DNA of 64,000 bases from Candidatus Kryptonium sp. (lineage in GTDB: Bacteria; Bacteroidota; Ignavibacteria; Kryptoniales; Kryptoniaceae): the NCBI GenBank assembly GCA_025060635.1, contig JANXBN010000003.1, forward strand, positions 110,406 through 174,405. Direction: 5' to 3'. The notes under the pieces were generated by a model. It saw only the letters and a list, made by a program, of their open reading frames with translations, was not told the DNA's origin and did no database searches. Made by a program: the position numbers and the translations under genes. Positions 1 through 8,860 of the stretch are shown one piece after another (within the stretch, counting starts at the first letter, position 1; every line of letters starts with the position of its first letter).

Positions 1-548
1 AAAAACTTTATGTTGATCAACTTCTTTCTGGAGTTAACTCAAAAATCATCAGTATTGCGCCAGGTTCTGTGTGGGAGACAAAAAGATGGTTGAAAGAAAA
101 ATTTGCAGAGCTTGCGAAACTTCTTTCGGATGATGGATTTGTAATTGCTCTCGTTGGAGGTGTTGAGGATTTCAAACTATGTGAGGAAATAAAAACTATG
201 AGCGATGCGAAGAATGTTATAAATTTTTGTGGGAAGCTAAGTTTGCTTCAGACAGCTGAACTAATTCGTCGTTCTGTGCTCCTTGTTTCAAATGATTCTG
301 CACCAATGCACATTGCAGTTGCAATGCGAACGCCGGTGGTTGCTATATTTGGCTCAACTGTGCCTGAATTTGGATTTTATCCATATGGTGAAAAAGATAG
401 AGTTGTGCAAGTTGAAAATCTATATTGTAGACCTTGTGGAACTCACGGGAGAAAAAAATGTCCTGAAGGACATTTCAAGTGTATGAAGTTAATTGATTCA
501 GAGAGAGTTTATCTTGAGGTCAAGAGTTTAATCCAAGAAATTGAATAA
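1..548 (+). CDS. Glycosyltransferase family 9 (heptosyltransferase-like), 5' end outside window
   Basis: This is the C-terminal part of an ADP-heptose:LPS heptosyltransferase-type enzyme, which adds heptose to the LPS inner core at the inner membrane. The frame is open from the left edge, so the gene is truncated by the window and the GTG at 69 is internal. The first visible residues read IAPGSVWETKRW, the typical donor-site loop of the family. A later stretch, NDSAPMHIAVAMRTPVVAIFGST, at about 300-358, is the conserved second nucleotide-sugar signature. A Cys-containing tail (YCRPCGTHGRKKC) is common in such proteins. The end overlaps the convergent waaA gene by about 29 nt. LPS-core context agrees with waaA next door. 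Which heptosyltransferase (WaaF, WaaC, WaaQ type) it is cannot be settled. Confidence 0.88.
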   Translation, partial: KLYVDQLLSGVNSKIISIAPGSVWETKRWLKEKFAELAKLLSDDGFVIALVGGVEDFKLCEEIKTMSDAKNVINFCGKLSLLQTAELIRRSVLLVSNDSAPMHIAVAMRTPVVAIFGSTVPEFGFYPYGEKDRVVQVENLYCRPCGTHGRKKCPEGHFKCMKLIDSERVYLEVKSLIQEIE

Positions 549-1827
549 TTTTTTCTGTTGCTCCAAGGTTTGAGGAAACAAGCTCAAATGATCTTTTGCC
601 AGATTCAGTTCTAAGTTTTTCGTCCGAAAGTAATTTTCTTAGAGTTTTATAAAATTCTTTTTTGTCTTTTACGATGAAGCCACCTCCAATTTTTGCGAGA
701 TTTTGCGCCTCTGGCGAGTTGTTTATCTTCGGACCGTATATCACTGGAATCCCATAAGTGGCAGGTTCAAGCACATTGTGGATCCCCTGCTTAAAGCTCC
801 CTCCAACATATGCAACATCAGCATAAGCGTAAAGCGACATAAGATAACCAACAGCATCAACTATTATAACTTTTTGATCAGTGTAATTTTCAATCGCAGA
901 AAACCTAATAAAAGAAATTTTGTCTGCAAGTTCTTCTTCTATTTTTCTAATGTTTTCTTCGGTAGGTTCGTGTGGAACTATAATTGTTAAAAGTTTTGGC
1001 TCATATTTCTGAATTTTTACGATCGTCGGTATTATGATTTTTTCGTCATCTTCCCAACTGCTTCCGACGACAAAAATTTTCTTCTTCTCGTCATTTTTTG
1101 TCTTTGTTACATTGCTTGGAAGAGATGCTTTTTTCTTGGATTCTTTACTTCTGATGAAAACCTGATCATATCTTGTGTCGCCAGTTGAAAATATCTTCGG
1201 TTTCTTTAGTTTTAATTTTGAAATGTTTTTTTCGTCGTTCTTTGAGATCAAAAAGATATAATCGCATAACTCATAGAATGTGCTATAGAAAAATCGTTGT
1301 GGAAACGATGTCTTTTTCTCATTAACAATTGCGTTTGCTATGCATATCGTGAAATTGTTTTTTCGTGCCATATGGATATGGTTTGGCCAGATGTCGTACT
1401 TCATTAGAAAAAGATAAGTTTTATGAGATTTTATTAGGTTTGTGAATTTTTTAGCGTTGAAGATTGAGTCAAAAGGGATGTAAGAGATCACATCTGCAAG
1501 TGGATAGTTTTTTGAATGTTCATATCCGGATGGAGAAAAGAAGGTTACGATTATATTTGGGTTAATTTTTTCTCTAATTTTTGCTATCAATGGTTTAGCC
1601 TGTTCAAATTCACCAAGTGATGAGGAATGAAACCAAAATGTTGGTTTTTGTGGGTTGAATTTTTGCTTTATTTTTAATTCAAGATTTTTGAAGAGATCTT
1701 TTCGCCCTTCTATGCCCTTTTTTGCTTTTTTATTCAGATGCCCGAGAATGTGAAAAGCGACGAAAAGAATCGGGATAAGAAATAAGTTGTAAAAAATCAG
1801 CGTTAGAATCAGATTAAATTTCTTCAT
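520..1827 (-). CDS. waaA: 3-deoxy-D-manno-octulosonic acid (Kdo) transferase
   Basis: WaaA attaches Kdo from CMP-Kdo to lipid A precursor at the inner membrane. I start it at 1827 (435 aa, close to the family's 425 or so). The frame is open further to 1917, but that extension would run into the upstream envC-like gene and lacks the N-terminal membrane anchor found at MKKFNLILTLIFYNLF. The acceptor-binding segment HSSSLGEFEQAKP holds the expected general-base Glu near residue 69. The C-terminal GT-B half has DVAYVGGSF and GIHNVLEPATYGIPV, the CMP-Kdo site. It is the last gene of a minus-strand set with the UbiD-like and EnvC-like genes, with a 10-nt gap to the latter. Its end overlaps the convergent heptosyltransferase gene. 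Confidence 0.95.
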   Translation of the reverse strand: MKKFNLILTLIFYNLFLIPILFVAFHILGHLNKKAKKGIEGRKDLFKNLELKIKQKFNPQKPTFWFHSSSLGEFEQAKPLIAKIREKINPNIIVTFFSPSGYEHSKNYPLADVISYIPFDSIFNAKKFTNLIKSHKTYLFLMKYDIWPNHIHMARKNNFTICIANAIVNEKKTSFPQRFFYSTFYELCDYIFLISKNDEKNISKLKLKKPKIFSTGDTRYDQVFIRSKESKKKASLPSNVTKTKNDEKKKIFVVGSSWEDDEKIIIPTIVKIQKYEPKLLTIIVPHEPTEENIRKIEEELADKISFIRFSAIENYTDQKVIIVDAVGYLMSLYAYADVAYVGGSFKQGIHNVLEPATYGIPVIYGPKINNSPEAQNLAKIGGGFIVKDKKEFYKTLRKLLSDEKLRTESGKRSFELVSSNLGATEKIIQFLGLNS

Positions 1828-1837
1828 TATGGTATGT

Positions 1838-3016
1838 TTATTTTTTTGAAAGCCATATCTCTGGGTTTTGTTGTTGTCGTTCATACCATATTTCAAAATG
1901 AACAATTGAACCTTCAATTGAATCCCCGCTTCTGCCTATGACCTGTCCTGACTTTACTGTTTCGCCTTCGTTGACAAATATATCTGATAAGTTAGCATAA
2001 ACTGTTCTAAAACCACCGTCGTGTGTTATGATGATTATATTTTCAAAACTCGGTAGCCAAAAAATTTTTGAAACGATTCCGTCTGCGACTGCTTTAACCG
2101 GGCTATTTTCTGGAACTGCAATATCAACACCATAATTTAGCGTAATAGTTTTAAGGGTAGGGTGTATTTGCTCCCCGAAACGAGATATTATCTTTCCATT
2201 ATCTACGGGCCATGGAAGTTTACCTCGTAGTTTAGCGAAGTTTCCTTCTATTTTTGGAATTTCTACATCTGTTTTCTTCTGTTCAAGTTTTCTTTTCCTT
2301 TCTTCTTCAATTAGTTTTGCGATAACAGTTTCAAGCTCCTTAATTGCTTTTTTCCTCCGTTCAAGTTGTATTTGCAAATTTTGTTTATCTTTCCTTATCT
2401 TCGCAAGGATTTCTCTTTTTTCTCTTATGCTTGCCTGAAGATTAAGTTCTTCTTTTTCTTTCTGATTGACCAGATCCTTTTGTTTTGATAAGACAGATTC
2501 AAGTTCATTTTTTTGTTCTTTTAACTTCGTATGTAATGCGTAGATGGAGTCAATTGTCTTTTTTCTGTATTCTGTAAATTTTTTAAGGTAAACAGTTCGC
2601 GTCAACATTTGATTAATTGATTTTGCGGTTAAAATCAATTCAAGATCGTGAGTTCTGCCCCGTTTGTAAAGTGCCCTGACATATTTAGCATACTGCTCTT
2701 TTAAGGTTTGGATTTCGCTTTCGGATTTGTAAATTTCGGTCTGAAGCTGATGGATCTGTTGTTCGTTTTCTTTGATTTGTTTTTTCAATTCAGCAATTAA
2801 TCGTCTCAAGAGATTATCTTTCCTTTCGTAATCATCTATTAATTCCAGTGTGATCTTTTCTTCTCTTTGTGCTTGTTTAATTTTGTTTTCAAAAATCTCT
2901 ATCTCTTTGCGAAGGCGATTTAACTCTTCTCTTTTTTGCTTTATTTTATCCTGCGAGTTTTGCTCAGTGGTTGTGAGAAAAATTAGCAATAAACTTAAAA
3001 TCCAAACTCTTTCCAT
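1838..3016 (-). CDS. EnvC-like murein hydrolase activator (coiled coil plus degenerate LytM domain)
   Basis: The 392-residue protein has a short N-terminal signal segment (MERVWILSLLLIFLTTT). A long charged coiled coil follows (roughly residues 20-255), then a C-terminal LytM/M23 domain (about 285-392). In active M23 enzymes zinc is held by His and Asp of HxGxD and by the His pair of HxH. Here the first site reads LNYGVDIAVP (His replaced by Asn, Asp kept) and the last reads VHFEI, with only one His. The YAHL motif is YANLS. The zinc site is therefore incomplete, as in EnvC of E. coli, which activates amidases instead of cutting peptidoglycan. The start codon overlaps the end of the UbiD-like gene by 22 nt, so the pair is probably co-translated. 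Confidence 0.85.
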   Translation of the reverse strand: MERVWILSLLLIFLTTTEQNSQDKIKQKREELNRLRKEIEIFENKIKQAQREEKITLELIDDYERKDNLLRRLIAELKKQIKENEQQIHQLQTEIYKSESEIQTLKEQYAKYVRALYKRGRTHDLELILTAKSINQMLTRTVYLKKFTEYRKKTIDSIYALHTKLKEQKNELESVLSKQKDLVNQKEKEELNLQASIREKREILAKIRKDKQNLQIQLERRKKAIKELETVIAKLIEEERKRKLEQKKTDVEIPKIEGNFAKLRGKLPWPVDNGKIISRFGEQIHPTLKTITLNYGVDIAVPENSPVKAVADGIVSKIFWLPSFENIIIITHDGGFRTVYANLSDIFVNEGETVKSGQVIGRSGDSIEGSIVHFEIWYERQQQNPEIWLSKK

Positions 3017-4785
3017 CGTTGAGTGATACTTTCTTTGACTTTTTCATCCATTTTTATAACTTCAAGCCACGGCTTGTGATGTCCTTCTTCTTCAAATTTT
3101 CTCGTGCAATCAATTGCCATTCGGCGACCAAAATAGGGAAGAACGCGATAATTTAAATTTCTCTCGTCAAAAAATATATCTCTCTCGGGATCAAATCTCG
3201 TAAATATCCCCCACACAAGTTCAGTTTTATCGTGGATGTTAACCTCTTCATCTACAATGAACATAATTCTGATCTTTCTACCGATGTCAAGATTCCATAT
3301 TTCTCTTGCTATCTCTCTGGCTTTAAATGGTTTATCTTTTTTGATTTTTATTACAAGAATTCCATCAACTGGTCTTAATTCATCAATGATCTCGCTTTTA
3401 CCTTTCAATTCAGGTATATCAATTTTCTCTATCTCAAACGGTTGTCTTTCTTTTTTAGGGGTTGCATCAATTCCAAGTTTTGAACCGTGGTCCGTTGTTG
3501 GTCCTGCGACATCAAGTGTATCAGTGTGGGCATCTCTTACGAAGATCAAATCTTGTGAAAAGTCAACCCATTTTAAAATTTCAATTGCGACATCTTTTAG
3601 GTTTTCTGGATTTATGTTTTTGTCAACAGCTATCAAAATTTTAGTTAAAGAAAGTTGTCCAAGTCCCCAAACTCCCATCATTGCTTTAACTGCTTGTCGT
3701 GGGAAGTAGCTCTCAACAGATAAAATGCCCAAGTTATGGAAGCCAGCTTCTTCACTTATATACATCTTTTCTATTTCGGGAAGTTGCATTTTTATGATGG
3801 GGAAGAAAATTTCAGATATTGCTTTTCCAATCCAAGTATCTTCCATCGGAGGTTTTCCAACTATTGTTGCTGGGTAAATCGCATCTTTTCTATGAGTGAT
3901 TGCAGTGACATGCAAAACGGGAAATGGTTCAGAAAGTGAATAATATCCGAAATGATCACCAAACGGACCTTCAGTCCTGCGTTCAAATGGATAAGCATAA
4001 CCTTCAATTATAAATTCAGCGTTTGCCGGAACTAATATTGGGATTGTTTTCGCTTTTACAAGACGAATTTTTTCATTAAGAAGATATGAGGCAAACATAA
4101 GTTCATCAAGATTAGGTGGTAGAGGGACGATTGCAGAAAAGATTAGCGCTGGATGTCCGCCAATTGCGATGGCTACAGGAAGTGGTTTGTTAAGTTTTTC
4201 AGCTTTCCAATAGTGATAAGCTCCTGTTTTATGGCTTTGCCAATGAAGCCCTGCGGTTTTTTCGTCATAAAGTTGAATTCTATACATCCCAACATTTCTT
4301 TTTCCCGTTTCTGGATCGTGAGTTATAACAAGTGGTAACGTGATGAACTTGCCTCCATCTTTAGGCCAGCATTTCAGCACAGGAATTTCAAAAAGGTTGG
4401 GATTAAGATTTACCACTTCTTGAACAGGCGCGTTTTTAACAACTTTAGGTTTTAACGCTTTGAAAAGTTTAAAGAAATATCTTCTATTTTTGTAAATGTT
4501 TTTAGGCGTAGGTTTTTCAGTTAGAAATTCAACAAGCCATTTGAAAGTTTCCGCAGGTTCATTTTTGATTGCAAGCTTAACTCTCTCGTATGTTCCAAGT
4601 AGATTTATCGTTACGGGAAACTTACTATCTTTAACGTTTTTAAATAAAAGAGCCGGACCGCTTGATTTTACAACCCTGTCTGCGATCTCGGTAATTTCAA
4701 GCTCTGTGGAAACTTCAGCGTTAATTTCTTTAAGTTCGTTTCTTTCCCTTAAAATCTTCAGGAAACTTCTTAAATCTTGAGCCAA
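2995..4785 (-). CDS. UbiD-family decarboxylase
   Basis: At 596 residues this matches the long UbiD-family (de)carboxylases that use prenylated FMN. Family features visible are GMYRIQLYDEKTAGLHWQ (prFMN and metal region, near residue 165), EFIIEGYAYPFERRTEGPFG (Glu residues of the active site, near 258) and the conserved GDHFGYYSL. Substrates in the family include polyprenyl-hydroxybenzoate in ubiquinone synthesis and a futalosine-route intermediate in menaquinone synthesis. The window gives no partner gene (ubiX, mqn genes) to decide between them. Quinone synthesis is my best inference, since other genes here need a quinone pool. It is the first gene of the leftward operon with envC-like and waaA, divergent from the SDR gene at 4839. 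Confidence 0.88.
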   Translation of the reverse strand: MAQDLRSFLKILRERNELKEINAEVSTELEITEIADRVVKSSGPALLFKNVKDSKFPVTINLLGTYERVKLAIKNEPAETFKWLVEFLTEKPTPKNIYKNRRYFFKLFKALKPKVVKNAPVQEVVNLNPNLFEIPVLKCWPKDGGKFITLPLVITHDPETGKRNVGMYRIQLYDEKTAGLHWQSHKTGAYHYWKAEKLNKPLPVAIAIGGHPALIFSAIVPLPPNLDELMFASYLLNEKIRLVKAKTIPILVPANAEFIIEGYAYPFERRTEGPFGDHFGYYSLSEPFPVLHVTAITHRKDAIYPATIVGKPPMEDTWIGKAISEIFFPIIKMQLPEIEKMYISEEAGFHNLGILSVESYFPRQAVKAMMGVWGLGQLSLTKILIAVDKNINPENLKDVAIEILKWVDFSQDLIFVRDAHTDTLDVAGPTTDHGSKLGIDATPKKERQPFEIEKIDIPELKGKSEIIDELRPVDGILVIKIKKDKPFKAREIAREIWNLDIGRKIRIMFIVDEEVNIHDKTELVWGIFTRFDPERDIFFDERNLNYRVLPYFGRRMAIDCTRKFEEEGHHKPWLEVIKMDEKVKESITQRWKEFGF

Positions 4786-4818
4786 TGCGATGAAATTTTT
4801 TGTTTGTAAAATTTTTAG

Positions 4819-4824
4819 TATAAT
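4819..4824 (+). promoter_or_regulatory. -10 box candidate for the SDR gene
   Basis: TATAAT lies 15 nt before the ATG at 4839 in the short gap between two divergent genes. A convincing -35 hexamer at 17 nt is not present. The AACAAAAT box at 4827-4834 follows directly. Confidence 0.4.
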
Positions 4825-4838
4825 TTAACAAAATTCAG

Positions 4839-5954
4839 ATGGGCTTACAAACAAAAAATTACTTTGTAATGTCAGCTGCACTTTTCACGGGCTTTCCGGG
4901 ATTTATCGGGGCGAGGTTGATAAAAAGACTGTTTGATTATAGGCGGGATATAGAGAGGTTTTATCTTATTGTTCAGGAAAAGTATCTTTCTCTTGCGAAT
5001 GAGACGATCAAAAAAATTCTCACAGAATTTCCGTCAATGTCAAAAGCATTTCAAGTTATAATAGGTGATATCACTCTACCAAATCTTGGAATTGAAAGTC
5101 CAGAGAAGATTAAAGATGAAATAACGGAATGTTTTCATCTTGCAGCTGTTTATGATCTTGCTGTTCCTTTTGAGGTGGGTTACCGAGTAAATGTTTTGGG
5201 GACTGAAAATGTTGTTAATTTTTTGAAAAATTGTCCCAATTTGCGAAAATTTAACTATGTAAGCACAGCTTATGTTTCCGGTCTTGCGACTGGAGTTTTT
5301 AGTGAAGATGATTTTGACCTCGGACAGGGTTTTAAAAATTTTTATGAGCAGACGAAATTTCTCGCTGAAAAAGTTGTGAGAGAAAATCAGAAGTTTATTC
5401 CCACGACGATTTATAGACCAGGGATAGTTGTTGGTGATTCAAAAACTGGTGAAACCGCTAAATTTGATGGACCTTATTATGTCATTCTTTTGATGCTAAA
5501 GCTCCCAAACTATTCCCCGTTTCCTAAAGTTGGATCGGGTGAGGCAGAAGTTAACATTGTTCCTGTGGATTATGTGGTTGATTCAATTGCTTATTTGAGT
5601 GGACTTGATGAGACAGTTGGAAAAGTTTTTCATCTTACAGATCCGAGACCACACAAGGTTTTTGAGTTGGTTCAAATTTTCGCTGAACGGCTTGGAAAAA
5701 GTTTTATTTATTTCCGCATTTCACCCCAAACAATGAAAAAGTTGATGAAACCTCAATTCTTGCAAAGAGTTGTTGGTATTCCTGTGCAGTTGATTGATTA
5801 CTTTGATCATCATATTCATTATGATTGTAGTTTTACAACTTCAATTTTAGAGCGAGGTTATATAAGGTGTCCAGATTTGCTTGATTATGTTGATGTCATG
5901 ATTGAGTTCGTTCGTAGGAATAAAGGTAGGATTGCAAGACGGGGCTTAAGTTAA
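4839..5954 (+). CDS. Extended SDR, fatty acyl-CoA reductase/NAD-binding-4 type
   Basis: The protein opens with a Rossmann dinucleotide site, LFTGFPGFIGARLIKRL (TGFxGFxG), followed by IIGDITLPNLG and the catalytic pattern STAYVSG ... YEQTKFLAE (Tyr-x3-Lys near residue 170). This arrangement is that of the male-sterility/NAD_binding_4 branch, which includes acyl-CoA reductases and carboxylic acid reductase C-domains. The substrate is unknown; a fatty or polyketide thioester is the family default. The ATG at 4839 gives 371 aa; an internal ATG at 4869 immediately before the Rossmann strand is a serious alternative start. The gene seems to be transcribed alone, since the next gene has its own promoter-like sequence. 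Confidence 0.8.
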   Translation: MGLQTKNYFVMSAALFTGFPGFIGARLIKRLFDYRRDIERFYLIVQEKYLSLANETIKKILTEFPSMSKAFQVIIGDITLPNLGIESPEKIKDEITECFHLAAVYDLAVPFEVGYRVNVLGTENVVNFLKNCPNLRKFNYVSTAYVSGLATGVFSEDDFDLGQGFKNFYEQTKFLAEKVVRENQKFIPTTIYRPGIVVGDSKTGETAKFDGPYYVILLMLKLPNYSPFPKVGSGEAEVNIVPVDYVVDSIAYLSGLDETVGKVFHLTDPRPHKVFELVQIFAERLGKSFIYFRISPQTMKKLMKPQFLQRVVGIPVQLIDYFDHHIHYDCSFTTSILERGYIRCPDLLDYVDVMIEFVRRNKGRIARRGLS

Positions 5955-5962
5955 GGTAATTT

Positions 5963-5991
5963 TTGAGTTTAAATTCAAAAGGTTTTAAATT
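5963..5991 (+). promoter_or_regulatory. Promoter candidate for phosphohexomutase gene
   Basis: TTGAGT (5963-5968) and TAAATT (5986-5991) are separated by exactly 17 nt, just after the SDR stop codon and 36 nt before the next ATG. The spacing fits the stronger promoters seen elsewhere in the window, but the -10 differs from TATATT. Confidence 0.5.
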
Positions 5992-6027
5992 TAATCTGCA
6001 CAAATTAAAAACAAAACCAAAAAGAAC

Positions 6028-7428
6028 ATGGCACATATAAAATTTGGAACTGATGGTTGGAGAGGTATAATTGCCAAAGATTTCACATTTGAGAATTTAA
6101 CGAAGGTTGCAATTGCAACCGCCAAATTTTATAAAAGACATAAAAAAGCTAAAAACGGACTTGTCATAGGATATGACACAAGATTTCTCTCACGAGAGTT
6201 TGCTGAACATGTTGCAACCGTGATATCGAATTTTGGAATAAAGGTTTTACTGTCCGACGGATATTGCCCAACGCCTGCAGTTTCATTAGCAATTCCAAAA
6301 TTTAATTGTGCTGGAGGAGTTGTTATAACCGCAAGCCATAATCCTTATAAATACAATGGCTATAAGCTAAAAGCGGATTTCGGCGGTCCTGAAGAGATTG
6401 AGAACATAGAAAAAGTTGAAAAAGAAGCGAATAAACTCCCAAAGTCAGAAATTGAAAAAGTGAAAAAGTCATTTGAACAGCTAAAGGATAAGGGATTAAT
6501 TGAACTTGTTGACTTGAAAAAAATTTACATTGATGATTTAAAAACGAAAATAGATGTTGAAGCAATAGAAAGATCAGGGCTGAAAATAGCTCACGATGCG
6601 ATGTATGGAGCAGGGCAAAAGATTTTGAATGAGATTATACCTTCAGCGGTTGTCATTCATAATGAATTTAATCCTTCATTTGGTGGAGTAAGTCCTGAAC
6701 CAATTGCGAAAAATCTTGCCGAATTAATGCGACTTGTTCCAGAGAAAGGTTTTGATGTAGGTCTTGCAACGGATGGGGACGCAGATAGAATTGGCGCTGT
6801 TGATGAAAAAGGAAATTTCGTAGATCCGCAAAGAGTATTTGCGATTTTGTTAAAGTATTTTTACGAAGATAAAGGTTTAAGAGGCGATGTTGTTAAAACT
6901 GTGTCCGTTGGATTAATGGTTGATAAACTTGCGAATAAATATGGCTTAAAAGTTTATGAACTACCTGTTGGTTTTAAACATGTGGCAACGCTTATGGTTA
7001 CTAAGGATGTGATGATCGGCGGTGAAGAAAGCGGCGGAATCGGAGTTAAAACTCATATACCAGAGCGAGATGGGTTATTTCTTGGATTGACAATTTGTGA
7101 AATGATGGTCAAAAGAGGGAAAAAACTTTCTGAAATAGTTGATGAAATTTTTGAAGAAATAGGTCCTCACTATTACAAGAGAATTGATCTTCACACCACA
7201 GAAGCACACAAACAGAAAATTCTTGGAAGGCTTAAGAAAGGATTAAAAGAAATTGCGGGTTATAAAGTTAACAATGTCCTAACAATTGATGGATTTAAAT
7301 TCTTCTTTGATAATGGCTGGCTTCTTGTGAGGGCTTCGGGAACCGAACCATTGTTAAGATTCTATTGTGAAATGGATGATCCTGAGAAAGTTGATAAAGT
7401 CCTTGATTGGATTGTCAATCTAAAATAA
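6028..7428 (+). CDS. Phosphoglucomutase/phosphomannomutase family protein
   Basis: An alpha-D-phosphohexomutase that moves phosphate between C1 and C6 of a hexose, feeding nucleotide-sugar synthesis. All four family landmarks are present in order: the phosphoserine loop TASHNPYKYNGYK (near residue 100), the metal loop DGDADRIG (near 250), the sugar-binding loop GGEESGG (near 333) and the phosphate-binding RASGTEPLLRFY (near 435). The length of 466 aa is normal. Sequence alone does not distinguish glucose, mannose or glucosamine phosphate as substrate, so no symbol is given. No Shine-Dalgarno sequence is present; the start is preceded by AAAACAAAAC ending 10 nt upstream. It converges on the acyl-CoA dehydrogenase gene with a hairpin between them. 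Confidence 0.92.
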   Translation: MAHIKFGTDGWRGIIAKDFTFENLTKVAIATAKFYKRHKKAKNGLVIGYDTRFLSREFAEHVATVISNFGIKVLLSDGYCPTPAVSLAIPKFNCAGGVVITASHNPYKYNGYKLKADFGGPEEIENIEKVEKEANKLPKSEIEKVKKSFEQLKDKGLIELVDLKKIYIDDLKTKIDVEAIERSGLKIAHDAMYGAGQKILNEIIPSAVVIHNEFNPSFGGVSPEPIAKNLAELMRLVPEKGFDVGLATDGDADRIGAVDEKGNFVDPQRVFAILLKYFYEDKGLRGDVVKTVSVGLMVDKLANKYGLKVYELPVGFKHVATLMVTKDVMIGGEESGGIGVKTHIPERDGLFLGLTICEMMVKRGKKLSEIVDEIFEEIGPHYYKRIDLHTTEAHKQKILGRLKKGLKEIAGYKVNNVLTIDGFKFFFDNGWLLVRASGTEPLLRFYCEMDDPEKVDKVLDWIVNLK

Positions 7429-7460
7429 AAACAAAAAACCCCGACTGTTTGAAGTCGGGG
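7429..7460 (-). terminator. Rho-independent terminator of the acyl-CoA dehydrogenase gene
   Basis: CCCCGACT (7439-7446) and AGTCGGGG (7453-7460) form an 8-bp stem with a 6-nt loop. Read on the minus strand the stem is followed by TTTTTTGTTTTTA, a good U-tract. On the plus strand the same hairpin follows the phosphohexomutase but lacks the U-run, so it mainly serves the minus-strand gene. Confidence 0.85.
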
Positions 7461-7482
7461 TCGCCCTTAAGTTTTAAGTTGT

Positions 7483-8661
7483 TCATGTAAATGCGGAATA
7501 ACCAGTGATGTGCTCTCCAATAATAAGTGTGTGAATGTCGTGTGTCCCTTCATAAGTTTTTACTGATTCAAGATTATTCATATGTCTCATAACTGGATAC
7601 TCGTTCAATATTCCGTTTGCTCCAAGTATATCTCTTGCAAGGCGTGCGATTTCAAGTGCGTGGTAGACATTATTTCTTTTCGCAAGCGAAACTTGGACGA
7701 AGTTAGCTTTACCTTGGTCTTTCAATCTTCCAAGTTGAATGCATAAAAGTTGTGCTTTTGTTATTTCAGTAAGCATGTAAACGAGCTTTTCTTGGACGAG
7801 TTGGAACGAGGCAATTGGTTTATCAAATTGTATTCTTGTTTTGGCATATTCAAGGGCTGTTTCATAGCATGCCATAGCAGCACCAACAGCACCCCAAGCA
7901 ATACCATATCTTGCCTGTGTCAAACACATAAGAGCTGATTTTAAACCTACCGCCTTGGGTAATATGTTTTCTTCAGGTATCCAGCAATCTTGAAATACAA
8001 GTTCACTTGTCACAGAAGCACGAAGAGAATGTTTGCCTTTCATTTCTGGTGCTTCAAATCCCGGGGTTCCTTTCTCAACGAGAAAACCGCGAATTACTCC
8101 ATCAAGTTTTGCCCATACAACCGCAACATCAGCTATTGTTCCATTTGTTATCCACATTTTTGTTCCATTCAAAACAAATCCACCATTTTTATATTCTGCC
8201 TTTGTTCTCAATCCGCCAGGGTTTGACCCAAAATCTGGCTCTGTCAATCCGAAACAACCGATTTTCTCACCGCGTGCAAGTTTTGGAAGCCAATAATTTT
8301 TCTGTTCTTCGCTTCCAAACTCATAAATTGGGTACATTACAAGTGAACTTTGCACTGATGCGAAACTTCGTATTCCACTGTCCCCGCGTTCAAGCTCCTG
8401 CATTATTAAACCATAGGCGACATTGTTAAGGTTTGCACAGCCGTATTTTTCTGGCAATGTTGCTCCGAAAATCCCAAGCTCTGCCATTTCTGGCACAAGG
8501 TGCATCGGAAAAGTTCCTTCCATATAATGTTTCTCAATTATCGGGATAACCTTCTCATCAACCCACTCCCTAATAGTATCACGAACCATTTTTTCCTCTT
8601 CAGTGAGGAGTTCTTCGGTATTGTAGAAGTCAACGCCCTTGAACTTTGTTCCTACTAACAT
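7483..8661 (-). CDS. Acyl-CoA dehydrogenase, glutaryl-CoA dehydrogenase type
   Basis: This FAD enzyme oxidises an acyl-CoA and passes electrons to ETF. Glutaryl-CoA dehydrogenases also decarboxylate to crotonyl-CoA. Signatures of that subgroup are visible: GDSGIRSFASVQSS, where the Arg matches the glutarate-binding Arg of human GCDH, LTEPDFGSNPGG, and TYEGTHDIHTLIIGEHITG with the catalytic Glu. The frame is open to 8844, but I start at 8661 because this gives 392 aa, the family length. AAAACAAAAT also lies 11 nt upstream on this strand, and the longer reading has no family-like N-terminus. The ATG at 8733 is a less likely alternative. A lysine/tryptophan degradation role is the family default; no pathway neighbours are present. 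Confidence 0.88.
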   Translation of the reverse strand: MLVGTKFKGVDFYNTEELLTEEEKMVRDTIREWVDEKVIPIIEKHYMEGTFPMHLVPEMAELGIFGATLPEKYGCANLNNVAYGLIMQELERGDSGIRSFASVQSSLVMYPIYEFGSEEQKNYWLPKLARGEKIGCFGLTEPDFGSNPGGLRTKAEYKNGGFVLNGTKMWITNGTIADVAVVWAKLDGVIRGFLVEKGTPGFEAPEMKGKHSLRASVTSELVFQDCWIPEENILPKAVGLKSALMCLTQARYGIAWGAVGAAMACYETALEYAKTRIQFDKPIASFQLVQEKLVYMLTEITKAQLLCIQLGRLKDQGKANFVQVSLAKRNNVYHALEIARLARDILGANGILNEYPVMRHMNNLESVKTYEGTHDIHTLIIGEHITGYSAFT

Positions 8662-8792
8662 AGCAATGAACGATTTTGTTTTGAAGCTCGGATTTAAATT
8701 ATCAAAAATTCTGTCTAAATGCAAAATCTTCATGCTTATTTTTTCACCAGCTTTTAAGTTCGTCTCTTCATCTTTCTGACCTTTGGGATTAG

Positions 8793-8820
8793 TTTGAACA
8801 TTACTTGAAATTTTTATAAT
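8793..8820 (+). promoter_or_regulatory. Promoter candidate for S9 peptidase gene
   Basis: TTTGAA (8793-8798) is followed after 16 nt by a consensus TATAAT (8815-8820). The peptidase ATG that I favour (8861) lies 40 nt downstream, which also argues against the upstream in-frame codon at 8828. Confidence 0.5.
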
Positions 8821-8860
8821 TTTTAAAGTGTTGAAACTAAACAAAATTTTTAAGCAAGTT

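Noticed and set aside
1828..1917. 30-residue N-terminal extension of WaaA
   Set aside because: It would overlap the EnvC-like gene by 80 nt and put hydrophilic sequence before the membrane anchor; the ATG at 1827 fits the family.
8007..8429. 140-residue open frame on the plus strand
   Set aside because: Entirely antisense to the glutaryl-CoA dehydrogenase-type gene, whose active-site motifs are intact.
8662..8844. 61-residue N-terminal extension of the acyl-CoA dehydrogenase
   Set aside because: It lacks family similarity and overlaps the promoter region of the S9 peptidase; the start at 8661 gives the family length.
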